The notes under the pieces are model-generated. The model ran no database searches. It had not been told where the DNA came from and was given only the letters and a program-made list of their open reading frames with translations. From positions 502,280 to 566,279 of the forward strand of contig NZ_LMPD01000002.1 in assembly GCF_001424305.1 (NCBI RefSeq): DNA of 64,000 bases. Reading direction: 5' to 3'. The DNA is from Pedobacter sp. Leaf176 (GTDB lineage Bacteria; Bacteroidota; Bacteroidia; Sphingobacteriales; Sphingobacteriaceae). This document shows, piece by piece, positions 8,521 through 16,832 of the stretch. The position numbers and the translations under genes are program-made. The number at the start of each line of letters is the position of its first letter. Position 1 is the first letter of the stretch.

Positions 8521-9873
8521 CTACCTTATTAATTCCTTAGCCAGCTCCGGCAGATCAAAGCCGGCATAATTGCCCGAACTCATCATTAACAAATTTGCAT
8601 TTTTATAATTTAAACTCAAAAGATAGCTCTTGAGTTTTGAAGCTTCATTGAAGAATTTAAGCTTCGGATTTGAAAAGGCATCCTGAACATCCTGCTCAGA
8701 AAACGGTTCCATTCTTTTTTGCTCAAAAGATTTTAAATCGATAAAAACAATTGCTTCATCTGCTTTATCCATCGAACCAGCATATTCTTTCAGGAAATCT
8801 TTATTTAAACTGCTGAAGGTGTGCAACTCTATGCAGGCAACTAATTTACGATTGGCAAATTGCGCTCTTACGGCATCGATTGTCGCTTTTAATTTTGAAG
8901 GGGAATGCGCGAAATCTTTGTAAACATTAGTCGATTCGTCTGAAGAGATAACTTCTAACCGTTTAGCTGCACCTGTAAAAGAAGAAATGGCCTCATCGAA
9001 TTCTTTTTCGCTAATGTTCAATTGTTTACACACCAACTTAGCGGCATTCATATTCATCAAATTATGATCGCCAAAAACTTCTAAAGCCGTTCCTTTGGGA
9101 AGCAAATATGTTATTCCGTTTTTAATTTCATGCGCAGGAATAGCATAACCGATTTTTGTAACCTTCGCCTCAGATTTTTCTACGATTTCTTTTAAATCTT
9201 TATCTGCTTCACAGTAAATTAAAGTACCGTTCTGTTCAATGGTGTTTATAAACTTGTCGAATTGAGCAATGTAATCAGCATAGGTTGGAAAAACATTAAT
9301 ATGATCCCAGGCAATACCACTTATTACGGCCACATTCGCTTTATAGAGATGGAATTTTGGTCGCCTGTCAATTGGAGAAGATAAGTATTCATCGCCCTCG
9401 ATGATCATTACAGGTGCTTCTTTAGTAACCTTTACCATCGTTTCAAAGCCAGCAAGTTGAGCTCCAACCAGATAATCAAAGTCACGATTGTAGTAATTCA
9501 ATACATGCAGAATCATACTTGTAATGGTTGTTTTACCGTGACTGCCCCCAATTACAACCCTTAATTTATTTTTGCTTTGCTCGTAAATGTATTCAGGATA
9601 TGAATAAATTTTAACACCTAATTCTTGTGCTTTTAATAATTCAGGATTATCAATTCTGGCATGCATACCTAAAATTACAGCATTTAAATCAGTAGAAATT
9701 CTATTCTCATCCCAACCCATTTCAGCCGGCAATAAACCATATTTATCTAAACGAGATTTTGCCGGTTCAAAAATCACATCATCAGAACCTGAAATCTGAT
9801 AGCCTTTTTTATAAAGTGCAATAGCCAGATTGTGCATTGCACTTCCTCCTATCGCAATAAAATGTATGCGCAT
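8521..9873 (-). CDS. mpl: UDP-MurNAc:L-alanyl-gamma-D-glutamyl-meso-DAP ligase (450 aa)
   Basis: Murein peptide ligase of the cytoplasmic recycling route: it joins recovered tripeptide to UDP-MurNAc using ATP. Mur-ligase architecture is visible: the N-terminal Rossmann-type motif HFIAIGGSAMHNLAIAL, the ATP loop GGSHGKTTITSM, the central domain with EGDEYLSSPIDRRPKF and WDHINVFP, and the C-terminal domain with DFAHSPSKLKATIDAVR. The length fits Mpl. The SAMHNLA and DRRPKF motifs separate it from MurC. The gap to prmA upstream is filled with CTTGCTCTTTGTTCC-like repeats. Confidence 0.93.
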   Translation of the reverse strand: MRIHFIAIGGSAMHNLAIALYKKGYQISGSDDVIFEPAKSRLDKYGLLPAEMGWDENRISTDLNAVILGMHARIDNPELLKAQELGVKIYSYPEYIYEQSKNKLRVVIGGSHGKTTITSMILHVLNYYNRDFDYLVGAQLAGFETMVKVTKEAPVMIIEGDEYLSSPIDRRPKFHLYKANVAVISGIAWDHINVFPTYADYIAQFDKFINTIEQNGTLIYCEADKDLKEIVEKSEAKVTKIGYAIPAHEIKNGITYLLPKGTALEVFGDHNLMNMNAAKLVCKQLNISEKEFDEAISSFTGAAKRLEVISSDESTNVYKDFAHSPSKLKATIDAVRAQFANRKLVACIELHTFSSLNKDFLKEYAGSMDKADEAIVFIDLKSFEQKRMEPFSEQDVQDAFSNPKLKFFNEASKLKSYLLSLNYKNANLLMMSSGNYAGFDLPELAKELIR

Positions 9874-9995
9874 ATTATTTATGATTAAAGAGCAAGGAGC
9901 AATGATTAATGTAGGTTTTGATAAACACCCTTTTTATCTTGTCCCTTGCTCTTTGTTCCTTGCTTTTTTGTTCCTTACTCCTTGTTCTTTATTCT

Positions 9996-10835
9996 TTATT
10001 TCTTTTCGAACTGAGCGGCAACCCAGTCGCCGTTTTGTTTATGATCAACATACCTGATACCATATTTGGCACATTCTGCTGTGATCATTCCTAAATCAGG
10101 GTCGAGGTAAAAGCCGCTGAAAAATATTTTTCCCGCTGGTTTAAGCACTTCTGAATACCTGCTAATCTGATCAAGCAAAATATTTCTATTAATGTTGGCT
10201 AGAATAATATCGTATTGATCATTAGGAATAATCTCTTTACTTCCGCACAAAGCAATTAGATTTGAAACGTTGTTTAATGCGGCATTTTCGATTGTACTTT
10301 CGTAACAGATATCGTCATAATCGATAGCCACTAGGCTTTTAGCACCAAGCTTAGCAGCAAGTATGGCCAATATGCCTGTGCCGCAGCCCATATCCAGAAC
10401 TTCCTTGTCTTTAATATCTGCAGCCAGAATGTATTGCATCACCATTGTTGTCGTTTGATGATGACCGGTTCCAAAAGCCATTTTTGGATCGATTACAATT
10501 TCGTAGGGATAAGATGGCTGAGGCTCGTGGAAGGTTGCCCGAACGTAGCAAACATCATCAATAATCAACGGACTGAAATTCTTTTCCCATTCTGCATTCC
10601 AATTTTCGTCGGCCACATCTTCTAAGGTATAACTTGCTTGAAAATCTTCAGCATAATTTGCAAGCAATTCCTTCAAATCGCTTTCATTAAACTTATCCTT
10701 CATTACAAAAGCTGTAAATCCGCTTTCATCATCTTCAAAAGTATCGAAGCCTAAATCTGCAAGATCACCTATTAGTAAGTCTTGCTGGTAGTCTTCAATT
10801 CCTTCGAATTTAAATACTGCTTTAATGTATTGCAT
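9996..10835 (-). CDS. prmA: Ribosomal protein L11 methyltransferase (279 aa)
   Basis: SAM-dependent methyltransferase that methylates ribosomal protein L11. The N-terminal half is the L11-recognition domain (ending near NWNAEWEKNFSPL). The catalytic domain has MAFGTGHHQTTTMVMQ, SAM motif I VLDMGCGTGILAILAAKLGA, and the NPPY-like site replaced by LANINRNIL as is normal in PrmA. Its start codon overlaps the tpiA stop by one base (TAATG), which indicates translational coupling and one transcript. Confidence 0.94.
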   Translation of the reverse strand: MQYIKAVFKFEGIEDYQQDLLIGDLADLGFDTFEDDESGFTAFVMKDKFNESDLKELLANYAEDFQASYTLEDVADENWNAEWEKNFSPLIIDDVCYVRATFHEPQPSYPYEIVIDPKMAFGTGHHQTTTMVMQYILAADIKDKEVLDMGCGTGILAILAAKLGAKSLVAIDYDDICYESTIENAALNNVSNLIALCGSKEIIPNDQYDIILANINRNILLDQISRYSEVLKPAGKIFFSGFYLDPDLGMITAECAKYGIRYVDHKQNGDWVAAQFEKK

Positions 10836-11596
10836 TAGCTGTTTAAAGCTTTAATGATATCTGTAAAATCACGTGATTTTAACGAGGCACCACCAATTAA
10901 ACCACCATCAATATCTTTCTGAGCGAATAAGCTTGCTGCATTACCCGGATTACAGCTACCACCATATAAAATTGTCGTATCATCTGCAACATTGAAACCA
11001 TAATTGGCTTCGATTTCACTACGGATAAAAGCATGAATATCTTGCGCTTGCTCTGGAGACGCCGTTAAGCCTGTTCCAATTGCCCACACTGGCTCATAAG
11101 CGATTACTACTTTTCTGAAGTCATTCTCTGTTAAACTAAAAAGTCCTTCTACTAACTGTTTCTTTAAAACTTCATAATAACTTCCATTGTTACGCTCATC
11201 CAAAGTTTCACCGATACAGAATATAGGCTTTAAATCATGGGCCAATGCCGTCTTAGTCTTTGCCTCTAATAAAGCATCACTTTCAGCCTGGTATTGTCTA
11301 CGCTCGGAATGGCCTAAAATAACATATTCAACGCCAACAGACTTAATCATTTTAGCGGAAATTTCGCCGGTATAAGCACCATTTTCCTTGTCGTGGATAT
11401 TTTGGGCACCGATAGCAACATCATTACCACCTAATTTTGCTAAACTATTTAAATGAATGAATGGTGCGCAAATGATAGCAATCTGATCGCCTTTACGCTC
11501 ATCTTTAACCATATTGACAATTTCACTGAATAACGACACGCCTTCGTTATAATCTAAATTCATTTTCCAGTTTCCTGCAACTATTTTTTTTCTCAT
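10835..11596 (-). CDS. tpiA: Triosephosphate isomerase (253 aa)
   Basis: Glycolytic enzyme that interconverts DHAP and glyceraldehyde-3-phosphate. Catalytic and binding residues are in place: Asn-Lys in AGNWKMN, His in VILGHSERRQ, Glu in AYEPVWAIGTG, and the phosphate loop YGGSCNPGNA with GGLIGGASL near the C-terminus. Standard family length. It is upstream of prmA and overlaps it by one base. The leader is short and AT-rich without a clear promoter box. Confidence 0.97.
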   Translation of the reverse strand: MRKKIVAGNWKMNLDYNEGVSLFSEIVNMVKDERKGDQIAIICAPFIHLNSLAKLGGNDVAIGAQNIHDKENGAYTGEISAKMIKSVGVEYVILGHSERRQYQAESDALLEAKTKTALAHDLKPIFCIGETLDERNNGSYYEVLKKQLVEGLFSLTENDFRKVVIAYEPVWAIGTGLTASPEQAQDIHAFIRSEIEANYGFNVADDTTILYGGSCNPGNAASLFAQKDIDGGLIGGASLKSRDFTDIIKALNS

Positions 11597-11645
11597 CTGA
11601 TTATTATTTAATTTGGTTTGGATGATGTGTTTAATAAAGCATCTC

Positions 11646-12812
11646 CTAGAACCGTCTATATTCTTGTGTTAAATTAAAAACTGCGCTCAAAATGTCTTTT
11701 TCAGCTTCATCAAAAGCCAAATCTCTTCTTGCATAAACTTTTTCTGCCGTTTCGAACATCTTTTTTAAACTGTAAACTTCAAAGCCCTGCGCTCCGCCCC
11801 AGGCAAAATCAGGAATGAAGTTACGTGGAAAACCAGATCCGAAAACATTGGCACTTACGCCCGCAACTGTTCCTGTATTAAACATCGTATTAATCCCACA
11901 TTTTGCATGGTCTGCCATAATTAAACCGCAGAATTGCAAACCGGTTTTACGAAAACTTTCTTTACCGTAGTCCCAAAGCCTTACCTCAGCGTAATTATTT
12001 TTAAGGTTCGAATTATTACTATCTGCTCCGATATTACACCATTGTCCCAAAACTGCATTACCTAAATAACCTTCATGCCCTTTGGAGGAATAGCCCCAGA
12101 TAACAGCATTATTAATTTCGCCACCTACCCTGCTATGCGGACCTATGGTTGTATTTGGATAGATTTTTGCTCCCATTTTAACTGAAGAATCATCCCCTAA
12201 TGCAAAACTTCCCCGGATAAAACTTCCCTCCCAGACCTGTGAATTTTTGCCCAAATAAATCGGGCCTTGCAAACTATTAAAAACAGAACACTCTGCCGTT
12301 GCCCCTTCTTCAACGAAAATATCGTCGCCTAAAAAAGTGTTCGTCGAGCTTAAAGTTGATGAAGTTCTTCCTTTTGTCAATAATTCAAAATCTTTTTTTA
12401 ATTCAATTCCATTATAGGTAAAAATATCATTGGGATAAACTATTCTAATGAAATCATTATTGTACTGTATCTCATCATTAAATGTAACCAGCTCTAAATT
12501 ATCAGCATCATTACTACATGCTATAAGAACGTCTCCTTTAACCAACACTTGGCCTTCTTTCAAATCATTTATAGCATCAACCAAAGCATTATCAGGACAG
12601 ATGGAACCATTAACTGATATTCTGGCATTATTTTTTGCGGGATATTTTACCGAAAGATAATCTTGTGTATTGAAACCAAAATCGGCGTTCAGATACTTTG
12701 CCCATTTTTCAGCTATGGTTAAAATGCCAATGCGTAGATCAGCTACTGGGCGTGTAAAAGTGAGAGGACGTAACGAATCCCAACTGGAATCATCAAAAAG
12801 ATTGATTATCAT
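11646..12812 (-). CDS. GlmU-like sugar-nucleotidyltransferase/acyltransferase family protein (388 aa)
   Basis: Bacteroidota protein related to GlmU but shorter, often annotated as a putative sugar nucleotidyltransferase. The N-terminus (NLFDDSSWDSLRPLTFTRP, ADLRIGILTIAEKW) replaces the normal GlmU pyrophosphorylase loop. The C-terminal half has left-handed beta-helix hexads (SVFNSLQGPIYLG, GEINNAVIWGYSSKGHEGYLGNAV in two segments), typical of acyltransferases. True GlmU activity is doubtful. The open frame extends to 12851, but that extension is the rpmE2 terminator hairpin, so ATG 12812 (MIINLF), which also matches the family N-terminus, is chosen. Confidence 0.82.
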   Translation of the reverse strand: MIINLFDDSSWDSLRPLTFTRPVADLRIGILTIAEKWAKYLNADFGFNTQDYLSVKYPAKNNARISVNGSICPDNALVDAINDLKEGQVLVKGDVLIACSNDADNLELVTFNDEIQYNNDFIRIVYPNDIFTYNGIELKKDFELLTKGRTSSTLSSTNTFLGDDIFVEEGATAECSVFNSLQGPIYLGKNSQVWEGSFIRGSFALGDDSSVKMGAKIYPNTTIGPHSRVGGEINNAVIWGYSSKGHEGYLGNAVLGQWCNIGADSNNSNLKNNYAEVRLWDYGKESFRKTGLQFCGLIMADHAKCGINTMFNTGTVAGVSANVFGSGFPRNFIPDFAWGGAQGFEVYSLKKMFETAEKVYARRDLAFDEAEKDILSAVFNLTQEYRRF

Positions 12813-12820
12813 AAGCAACA

Positions 12821-12860
12821 AAAATAAAAAAAGTCCCGATGCTTTTGGCAAAGGGACTTT
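12821..12860 (-). terminator. Rho-independent terminator of rpmE2
   Basis: On the minus strand, AAAGTCCC (12860-12853) pairs with GGGACTTT (12837-12830), followed by a T-rich tract to 12821. It is 25 bases past the rpmE2 stop and just upstream of the GlmU-like start, so the two genes are transcribed separately. Confidence 0.88.
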
Positions 12861-12884
12861 AAAAAATGTCTTTTTGAGCTAAAT

Positions 12885-13133
12885 TTATTTCTTAGCGTAA
12901 CGGTTTTTGAATTTATCGATACGTCCTGCTGTATCAACCAATTTCATTTTACCAGTATAAAAAGGATGAGACATGTGAGAAATCTCTAATTTATAAAGAG
13001 GGTACTCATTACCATCTTCCCATTTAATAGTTTCTTTTGTATCTACACAAGATTTAGTTAAAAAAGCATATTCGTTAGACATGTCTTTAAAAACAACTGG
13101 CCTGTAACTTGATGGGTGCAAATCTTTTTTCAT
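12885..13133 (-). CDS. rpmE2: 50S ribosomal protein L31, type B (82 aa)
   Basis: Large-subunit ribosomal protein of the zinc-free (C-minus) L31 class. The start [19 protein letters not shown] and the body [19 protein letters not shown] are typical of type B, and the CxxC pair of type A is missing (one Cys only). In organisms with both types the B form can replace the zinc form when zinc is scarce. Here it may be the only L31; a Zur site was not seen. It has a strong promoter, a leader of about 170 bases, and its own terminator. Confidence 0.95.
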   Translation of the reverse strand: MKKDLHPSSYRPVVFKDMSNEYAFLTKSCVDTKETIKWEDGNEYPLYKLEISHMSHPFYTGKMKLVDTAGRIDKFKNRYAKK

Positions 13134-13449
13134 CGTATTTTTATTTTCTTTTAATTGTGATGAAGCTATCTCGCTAACGCTTCGATGGTTTCATTTGAAT
13201 ATTATTTTAAGTTATTTGTGTGAAAGCATCAAGAACATTTTTGCAATTTGCTGGCAACAACGCTTATGATAATTTCTATTAGTCTTTTCTACCTCTATTT
13301 TAGAGGATGCAAATGTATTAATTTATTTATTAAAAATCAAGTCGGATAAACAAAATATTCTTTATGTTTTAGATGATTCTTAATTTTTAAGAATTCTACG
13401 TAAAAATAAGTAATGCGTTAAAAAATCGTTGGTGCGAATAAGTTTCTTG
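13134..13449 (-). other. rpmE2 leader region and upstream spacer
   Basis: No gene is seen in this 316-base gap. About 170 bases next to rpmE2 are its untranslated leader. The leader begins with a perfect hairpin CCTCTA-AAA-TAGAGG (13306-13292, minus strand) and later has a GAAGC/GCTTC stem closer to the start codon. Leaders of ribosomal protein genes often bind the protein product, so an autoregulatory leader is possible. 13341-13449 holds nothing recognisable. Confidence 0.45.
13310..13340 (-). promoter_or_regulatory. rpmE2 promoter (TTG-N20-TAnnTTTG)
   Basis: Minus-strand TTG (13340-13338) and TACATTTG (13317-13310), 20 bases apart, match the Bacteroidota housekeeping promoter exactly. The predicted start of transcription falls at the 5' edge of the leader hairpin. 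Confidence 0.75.
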
Positions 13450-13731
13450 TTAGCCATTTGAACTATATTTCTTCCAGGTTTCTATTTTGGCGAGTTGCCG
13501 GGAAATGTAAGTATCGGCAATAACTTCGGCAACACTTCTGTCTTCGGTGGTTTCGAGCAATTCTTTTAGTCTATATTGATCGACATCAGCTTTATACAAA
13601 ATCTGAATCAATTTTGGAAAATCATTATCCACCAGATAAGCAAATGCTTCAATCAGCACTTTGCGCAATTGGTCTTCAGATAAACATTCTTCGATATCAA
13701 AATCTTTGCTAACGATTTTAAGGATAGACAT
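13450..13731 (-). CDS. Conserved hypothetical protein (93 aa)
   Basis: Not recognised. It is an acidic, mostly helical small protein (FDIEECLSEDQLRKVLIEAF, YLVDNDFPKLIQILYKADVD) without a signal peptide or membrane segment. It follows the methylmalonyl-CoA epimerase gene on the same strand, separated by 139 bases of GATACTT- and CTCCTT-type repeats. Codon use looks coding, with no overlapping rival. Start codon ATG at 13731 is the only sensible one. Confidence 0.65.
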   Translation of the reverse strand: MSILKIVSKDFDIEECLSEDQLRKVLIEAFAYLVDNDFPKLIQILYKADVDQYRLKELLETTEDRSVAEVIADTYISRQLAKIETWKKYSSNG

Positions 13732-13789
13732 ATTTGTTTCGCTGATCGTTTTTTTATTGGCTAACCGCTTGTTTTCTCTCTTGCTACTC

Positions 13790-13868
13790 CATACTTGCGA
13801 CTTGATACTCGATACTTGATACTTGATACTCTATACTTATCTTTTCTCCTTACTCTTTGCTCCTTATC
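13790..13868. repeat. Degenerate GATACTT / CTCCTT repeat tract
   Basis: A gap filled by imperfect short direct repeats: seven or so variants of GATACTTG or ATACTC (13790-13837) run into TTTTCTCCTTACTCTTTGC-type repeats (13841-13866). The same two motifs recur in other gaps of this window (9890-9992, 16148-16229). Not CRISPR, because units are under 10 bases and have no spacers. Confidence 0.7.
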
Positions 13869-13870
13869 CG

Positions 13871-14278
13871 CTACACCCACTTAATTTCCTGGCAAAGTTC
13901 AATTAAAACACCGTTCGTATATTTTGGATGCACGAAACAAACCATTTTATTATCAGCACCTTTTTTTGGCACATCATTTAACAGTACAAATCCGTTAGCT
14001 TTCAGTCGATCCATTTCTTCAAGAATGTCATCAACTGCAAATGCAATATGATGGATCCCTTCCCCTTTTTTCTCCAAAAATTTCGCTATTGCACTATCAT
14101 CAGATGTTGCTTCTAATAGCTCAACTTTATTTTCGCCGGTTTTAAAAAATGCAGTATTTACTTGCTCTGAAGCCACAATTTCGGTTTTGTAACAAGAGGT
14201 ATTCAACAAAAGCTCATAAAGCGAAACAGATTTATTTAGGTTGTTTACCGCAATACCGATATGATCTATCTTATTCAT
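13871..14278 (-). CDS. mce: Methylmalonyl-CoA epimerase (135 aa)
   Basis: Vicinal-oxygen-chelate (glyoxalase-fold) enzyme that interconverts (R)- and (S)-methylmalonyl-CoA in propionate/succinate metabolism. The metal-binding pattern is visible: His in MNKIDHIGIAV, Glu in VELLEAT, His in GEGIHHIAFAV and Glu in VLIELCQE. The length matches the family (about 134). Mutase genes are not adjacent here. It is divergent from iscS. Confidence 0.93.
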   Translation of the reverse strand: MNKIDHIGIAVNNLNKSVSLYELLLNTSCYKTEIVASEQVNTAFFKTGENKVELLEATSDDSAIAKFLEKKGEGIHHIAFAVDDILEEMDRLKANGFVLLNDVPKKGADNKMVCFVHPKYTNGVLIELCQEIKWV

Positions 14279-14346
14279 GGTTTAAAAAGGTTGGTTGAAT
14301 GTAAAAATGCGTGTTTTATCTATAACCTCATAGGGATTATTTATAA

Positions 14347-14374
14347 TTGTTCGAAAACTTTTTTCGTATCTTTG
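14347..14374 (+). promoter_or_regulatory. iscS promoter (TTG-N17-TAnnTTTG)
   Basis: TTG at 14347-14349 and TATCTTTG at 14367-14374, 17 bases apart, fit the Bacteroidota consensus. The -7 box ends 23 bases before the iscS ATG. An IscR-type operator was not recognised. Confidence 0.7.
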
Positions 14375-14397
14375 TGATCATAATTAACAGAATAGAG

Positions 14398-15609
14398 ATG
14401 AAACAGCCGATATATTTAGATAATAACGCAACTACACCTTTAGATCCTAGAGTGTTGGAAGCGATGCTACCTTATTTTACTGAGAAATTTGGAAATGCCG
14501 CAAGCCGTAATCACGCATTTGGTTGGGTGGCTGAAGAAGGCGTAGATTATGCTCGTGAGCAGGTAGCCAAATTAATCGGCTGTACCGAAAAAGAAGTGAT
14601 TTTTACATCTGGCGCAACTGAGGCTGATAACTTAGCTATTAAAGGTGTGTTTGAAATGTACAAAGACAAGGGTAACCACATCATTACTGCGGTTACTGAA
14701 CACAAAGCGGTTTTAGATACTTGTAAACATCTTGAAAAAAACGGTGCTCGAGTAACTTATTTAGGCGTTAAGGAAGATGGCTTAATTGATTTAGCTGAAT
14801 TAGAAGCTGCAATGACACCCGAAACGATTTTGGTATCCATCATGTATGGTAACAACGAGATTGGTGTTATCCAGCCTGTAAAAGAAATTTCTGCAATTGC
14901 GCATAAACACGGTGCTTTATTTATGACCGATGCTACGCAGGCAGTTGGTAAAATTCCAGTGGACGTAAATGCCGACGGAATTGATTTGATGGCTTTTTCA
15001 GCGCATAAAATGTATGGTCCGAAAGGTGTTGGTGCGCTGTATGTACGTAGAAAAAATCCAAGGGTTAAAGTAACTTCACAAATGGATGGCGGTGGCCATG
15101 AACGTGGAATGCGTTCGGGTACATTAAACGTTCCAGGTATTGTTGGTTTAGGTAAAGCCTGCGAGCTTTGTCGTTTAGAAATGGAAAGTGAAGCAATTCG
15201 TCTATCAGGCTTACGCGATAAGTTAGAATCGACTTTAAACAAAATGGAAGAGAGTTATGTTAATGGTAATACACAACATCGTTTACCGCACGTAGCAAAT
15301 ATTTCGTTTAAATATGTTGAAGGCGAAGGCTTAATGATGGCAATGAGTGATTTGGCTGTATCATCAGGTTCGGCTTGTACGTCGGCTTCTTTAGAACCAT
15401 CTTACGTTTTGAAAAGCTTAGGTTTGTCTGATGATTTAGCGCATTCTTCTATCCGTTATGGTTTAGGAAGATTTACCACTGAAGAAGAAATTGACCAGGC
15501 AATTGCTGTTACAGAAAAAGCGGTTAATCACTTAAGAGAACTTTCTCCACTTTGGGAGATGTTTAAAGAAGGTATCGACTTGAGTAAAATTGAGTGGGCA
15601 GAACACTAA
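14398..15609 (+). CDS. iscS: Cysteine desulfurase IscS (403 aa)
   Basis: PLP enzyme that takes sulfur from cysteine and passes it as persulfide to the IscU scaffold. Visible: PLP-contact [12 protein letters not shown] and [11 protein letters not shown], the Schiff-base Lys in [14 protein letters not shown], and the catalytic mobile-loop Cys in [10 protein letters not shown]. It is close to the usual IscS length of 404. ATG 14398 matches the family start ([14 protein letters not shown]); the longer frame to 14347 overlaps the promoter. It leads the iscS-iscU-iscA cluster. Confidence 0.95.
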   Translation: MKQPIYLDNNATTPLDPRVLEAMLPYFTEKFGNAASRNHAFGWVAEEGVDYAREQVAKLIGCTEKEVIFTSGATEADNLAIKGVFEMYKDKGNHIITAVTEHKAVLDTCKHLEKNGARVTYLGVKEDGLIDLAELEAAMTPETILVSIMYGNNEIGVIQPVKEISAIAHKHGALFMTDATQAVGKIPVDVNADGIDLMAFSAHKMYGPKGVGALYVRRKNPRVKVTSQMDGGGHERGMRSGTLNVPGIVGLGKACELCRLEMESEAIRLSGLRDKLESTLNKMEESYVNGNTQHRLPHVANISFKYVEGEGLMMAMSDLAVSSGSACTSASLEPSYVLKSLGLSDDLAHSSIRYGLGRFTTEEEIDQAIAVTEKAVNHLRELSPLWEMFKEGIDLSKIEWAEH

Positions 15610-15731
15610 ATTAATTTACCATTGTAGGTTGACGAATTACGATTTGAAATCTGCAATACAATAAAATAAAAAATTTAATAATTTACGGTGGAAGTGCATT
15701 CTAAAATCGTAAATCTAAAATCTAAAATATC

Positions 15732-16145
15732 ATGGCATATTCAGAAAAAGTAATTGACCATTACAATAACCCACGTAACGTAGGTACGTTAAATAAAGAC
15801 AGCAAATTTGTAGGCACAGGTTTAGTTGGCGCACCTGAGTGTGGCGACGTAATGCGTCTACAAATCGAAGTTGGAGAGGATAACGTTATCACTGACGCTA
15901 AATTTAAAACATTTGGTTGTGGTTCGGCTATTGCATCTTCATCTTTAGCTACAGAATGGTTAAAAGGAAAAACAATTGATGAGGCTTTATCTATCGATAA
16001 CATGGATATTGTTGAGGAATTGGCCTTACCACCGGTAAAAATTCACTGCTCGGTGTTAGCAGAAGATGCAATCAAATCAGCTATTAACGATTATCGCGTT
16101 AAAAATGGCTTAGAAGCAATTGTTTTGGAAAAGTCACACCATTAA
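15732..16145 (+). CDS. iscU: Iron-sulfur cluster scaffold IscU (137 aa)
   Basis: Scaffold on which 2Fe-2S clusters are built with sulfur from IscS. All three cluster cysteines are present: Cys37 (GAPECGD), one in TFGCGSAIASS, and one in KIHCSVLAEDAIKSA, the latter two within the classic IscU contexts, and the chaperone-binding LPPVK motif is LPPVK here. It is separated from iscS by 122 bases that include CTAAAAT-type repeats and from iscA by an 84-base palindromic stretch. Confidence 0.96.
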   Translation: MAYSEKVIDHYNNPRNVGTLNKDSKFVGTGLVGAPECGDVMRLQIEVGEDNVITDAKFKTFGCGSAIASSSLATEWLKGKTIDEALSIDNMDIVEELALPPVKIHCSVLAEDAIKSAINDYRVKNGLEAIVLEKSHH

Positions 16146-16163
16146 TAAAAGTAACTAGTATTT

Positions 16164-16215
16164 AGTATCAAGTATCGAGACGACGGTTCGATTTTTTATC
16201 TTGATACTTGATACT
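16164..16215. repeat. 13-bp inverted repeat between iscU and iscA
   Basis: AGTATCAAGTATC (16164-16176) is the exact reverse complement of GATACTTGATACT (16203-16215), with a 26-base loop. It belongs to the GATACTTG repeat family seen at 13790. In RNA it would form a stem between iscU and iscA and could dampen readthrough or shield the mRNA end, but there is no T run, so it is not a standard terminator. Confidence 0.6.
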
Positions 16216-16229
16216 CAAATCTTGATACT

Positions 16230-16556
16230 ATGATTACGATAACCGATAAAGCAAAAGAAAAAATAGATCACTTAATGCAGGATTCCGAAATGGGTTCTGA
16301 TTACTTTTTACGTGTTTCTGTAAAAGGCGGTGGTTGTTCTGGCTTATCATACAATTTAGATTTTGATAACGAGGAGCAAAAAGGTGATCAGTTTTTTGAA
16401 GACCGAGGAATAAAAATCGCTTTAGATATGAAATCTTTCCTTTATTTAGCAGGAACTGAGCTGGATTTTACTGATGGTTTAAACGGAAAAGGTTTTAACT
16501 TTGTAAATCCTAACGCTAGCCGCACCTGCGGTTGTGGCGAGAGTTTCTCCGTTTAG
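16230..16556 (+). CDS. iscA: HesB/IscA-type iron-sulfur carrier (108 aa)
   Basis: A-type carrier that receives or transfers Fe-S clusters to client proteins. The three cluster cysteines are present: GGGCSGLSY near residue 37 and the C-terminal RTCGCGESF. A-type length. Last gene of the isc cluster, followed by a terminator. By sequence alone it could equally be named erpA or sufA; context favours iscA. No hscBA or fdx genes follow in the window. Confidence 0.92.
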   Translation: MITITDKAKEKIDHLMQDSEMGSDYFLRVSVKGGGCSGLSYNLDFDNEEQKGDQFFEDRGIKIALDMKSFLYLAGTELDFTDGLNGKGFNFVNPNASRTCGCGESFSV

Positions 16557-16578
16557 AATAAAAATAAAAATTATTTTT

Positions 16579-16605
16579 AAAAGACTCCATTAAATGGGGT
16601 CTTTT
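16579..16605 (+). terminator. Rho-independent terminator of the isc cluster
   Basis: AAAAGACTCCAT (16579-16590) pairs with ATGGGGTCTTTT (16594-16605) with one G-U pair and a 3-base loop, followed by T and C. It is 22 bases past the iscA stop. Confidence 0.85.
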
Positions 16606-16792
16606 TCTGTTTAAAATAAACGGAAGAATTTCGCTTAGATAAAGAGGCAGATTGAAAATGAATTTTTGTATTAAATCCGAAATACTAAGCAATTTATAAC
16701 GATTTTATTTACGGCAATCTCTTAATCTGCGGGTAATTTCCCACTAATATCCTTCGCTAAATCATCAATTTACATTTTTAAACCAAAAAGCC

Positions 16793-16811
16793 TTATAATT
16801 GTTAATTATAA
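16793..16811. promoter_or_regulatory. Palindrome upstream of the acyl-CoA synthetase, possible operator
   Basis: TTATAATT (16793-16800) and AATTATAA (16804-16811) form a perfect inverted repeat with a GTT centre, 21 bases before the ATG of the acyl-CoA synthetase. Its size and place suit a dimeric repressor, but AT-rich palindromes also arise by chance. No regulator is adjacent. Confidence 0.3.
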
Positions 16812-16832
16812 CAGCAAACCAAATAACGAGCA

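Noticed and set aside
9830..10057. Plus-strand frame spanning the mpl-prmA gap
   Set aside because: Composed of the CTTGCTC/TTGTTCC repeats (LVPCSLFLAF, LTPCSLFF) and the antisense of two genes; no sign of a real protein.
12812..12851. Longer N-terminus for the GlmU-like protein
   Set aside because: The extra codons are the rpmE2 terminator hairpin, and the family begins at the ATG at 12812.
13790..13868. Short repeats that at first look like a CRISPR array
   Set aside because: Units are 7-9 bases, directly adjacent, imperfect, without spacers or cas genes.
16180..16195. GGTTCGAT resembling a tRNA T-loop
   Set aside because: No acceptor or anticodon stems around it, and it lies inside the GATACTTG-type repeat between iscU and iscA.
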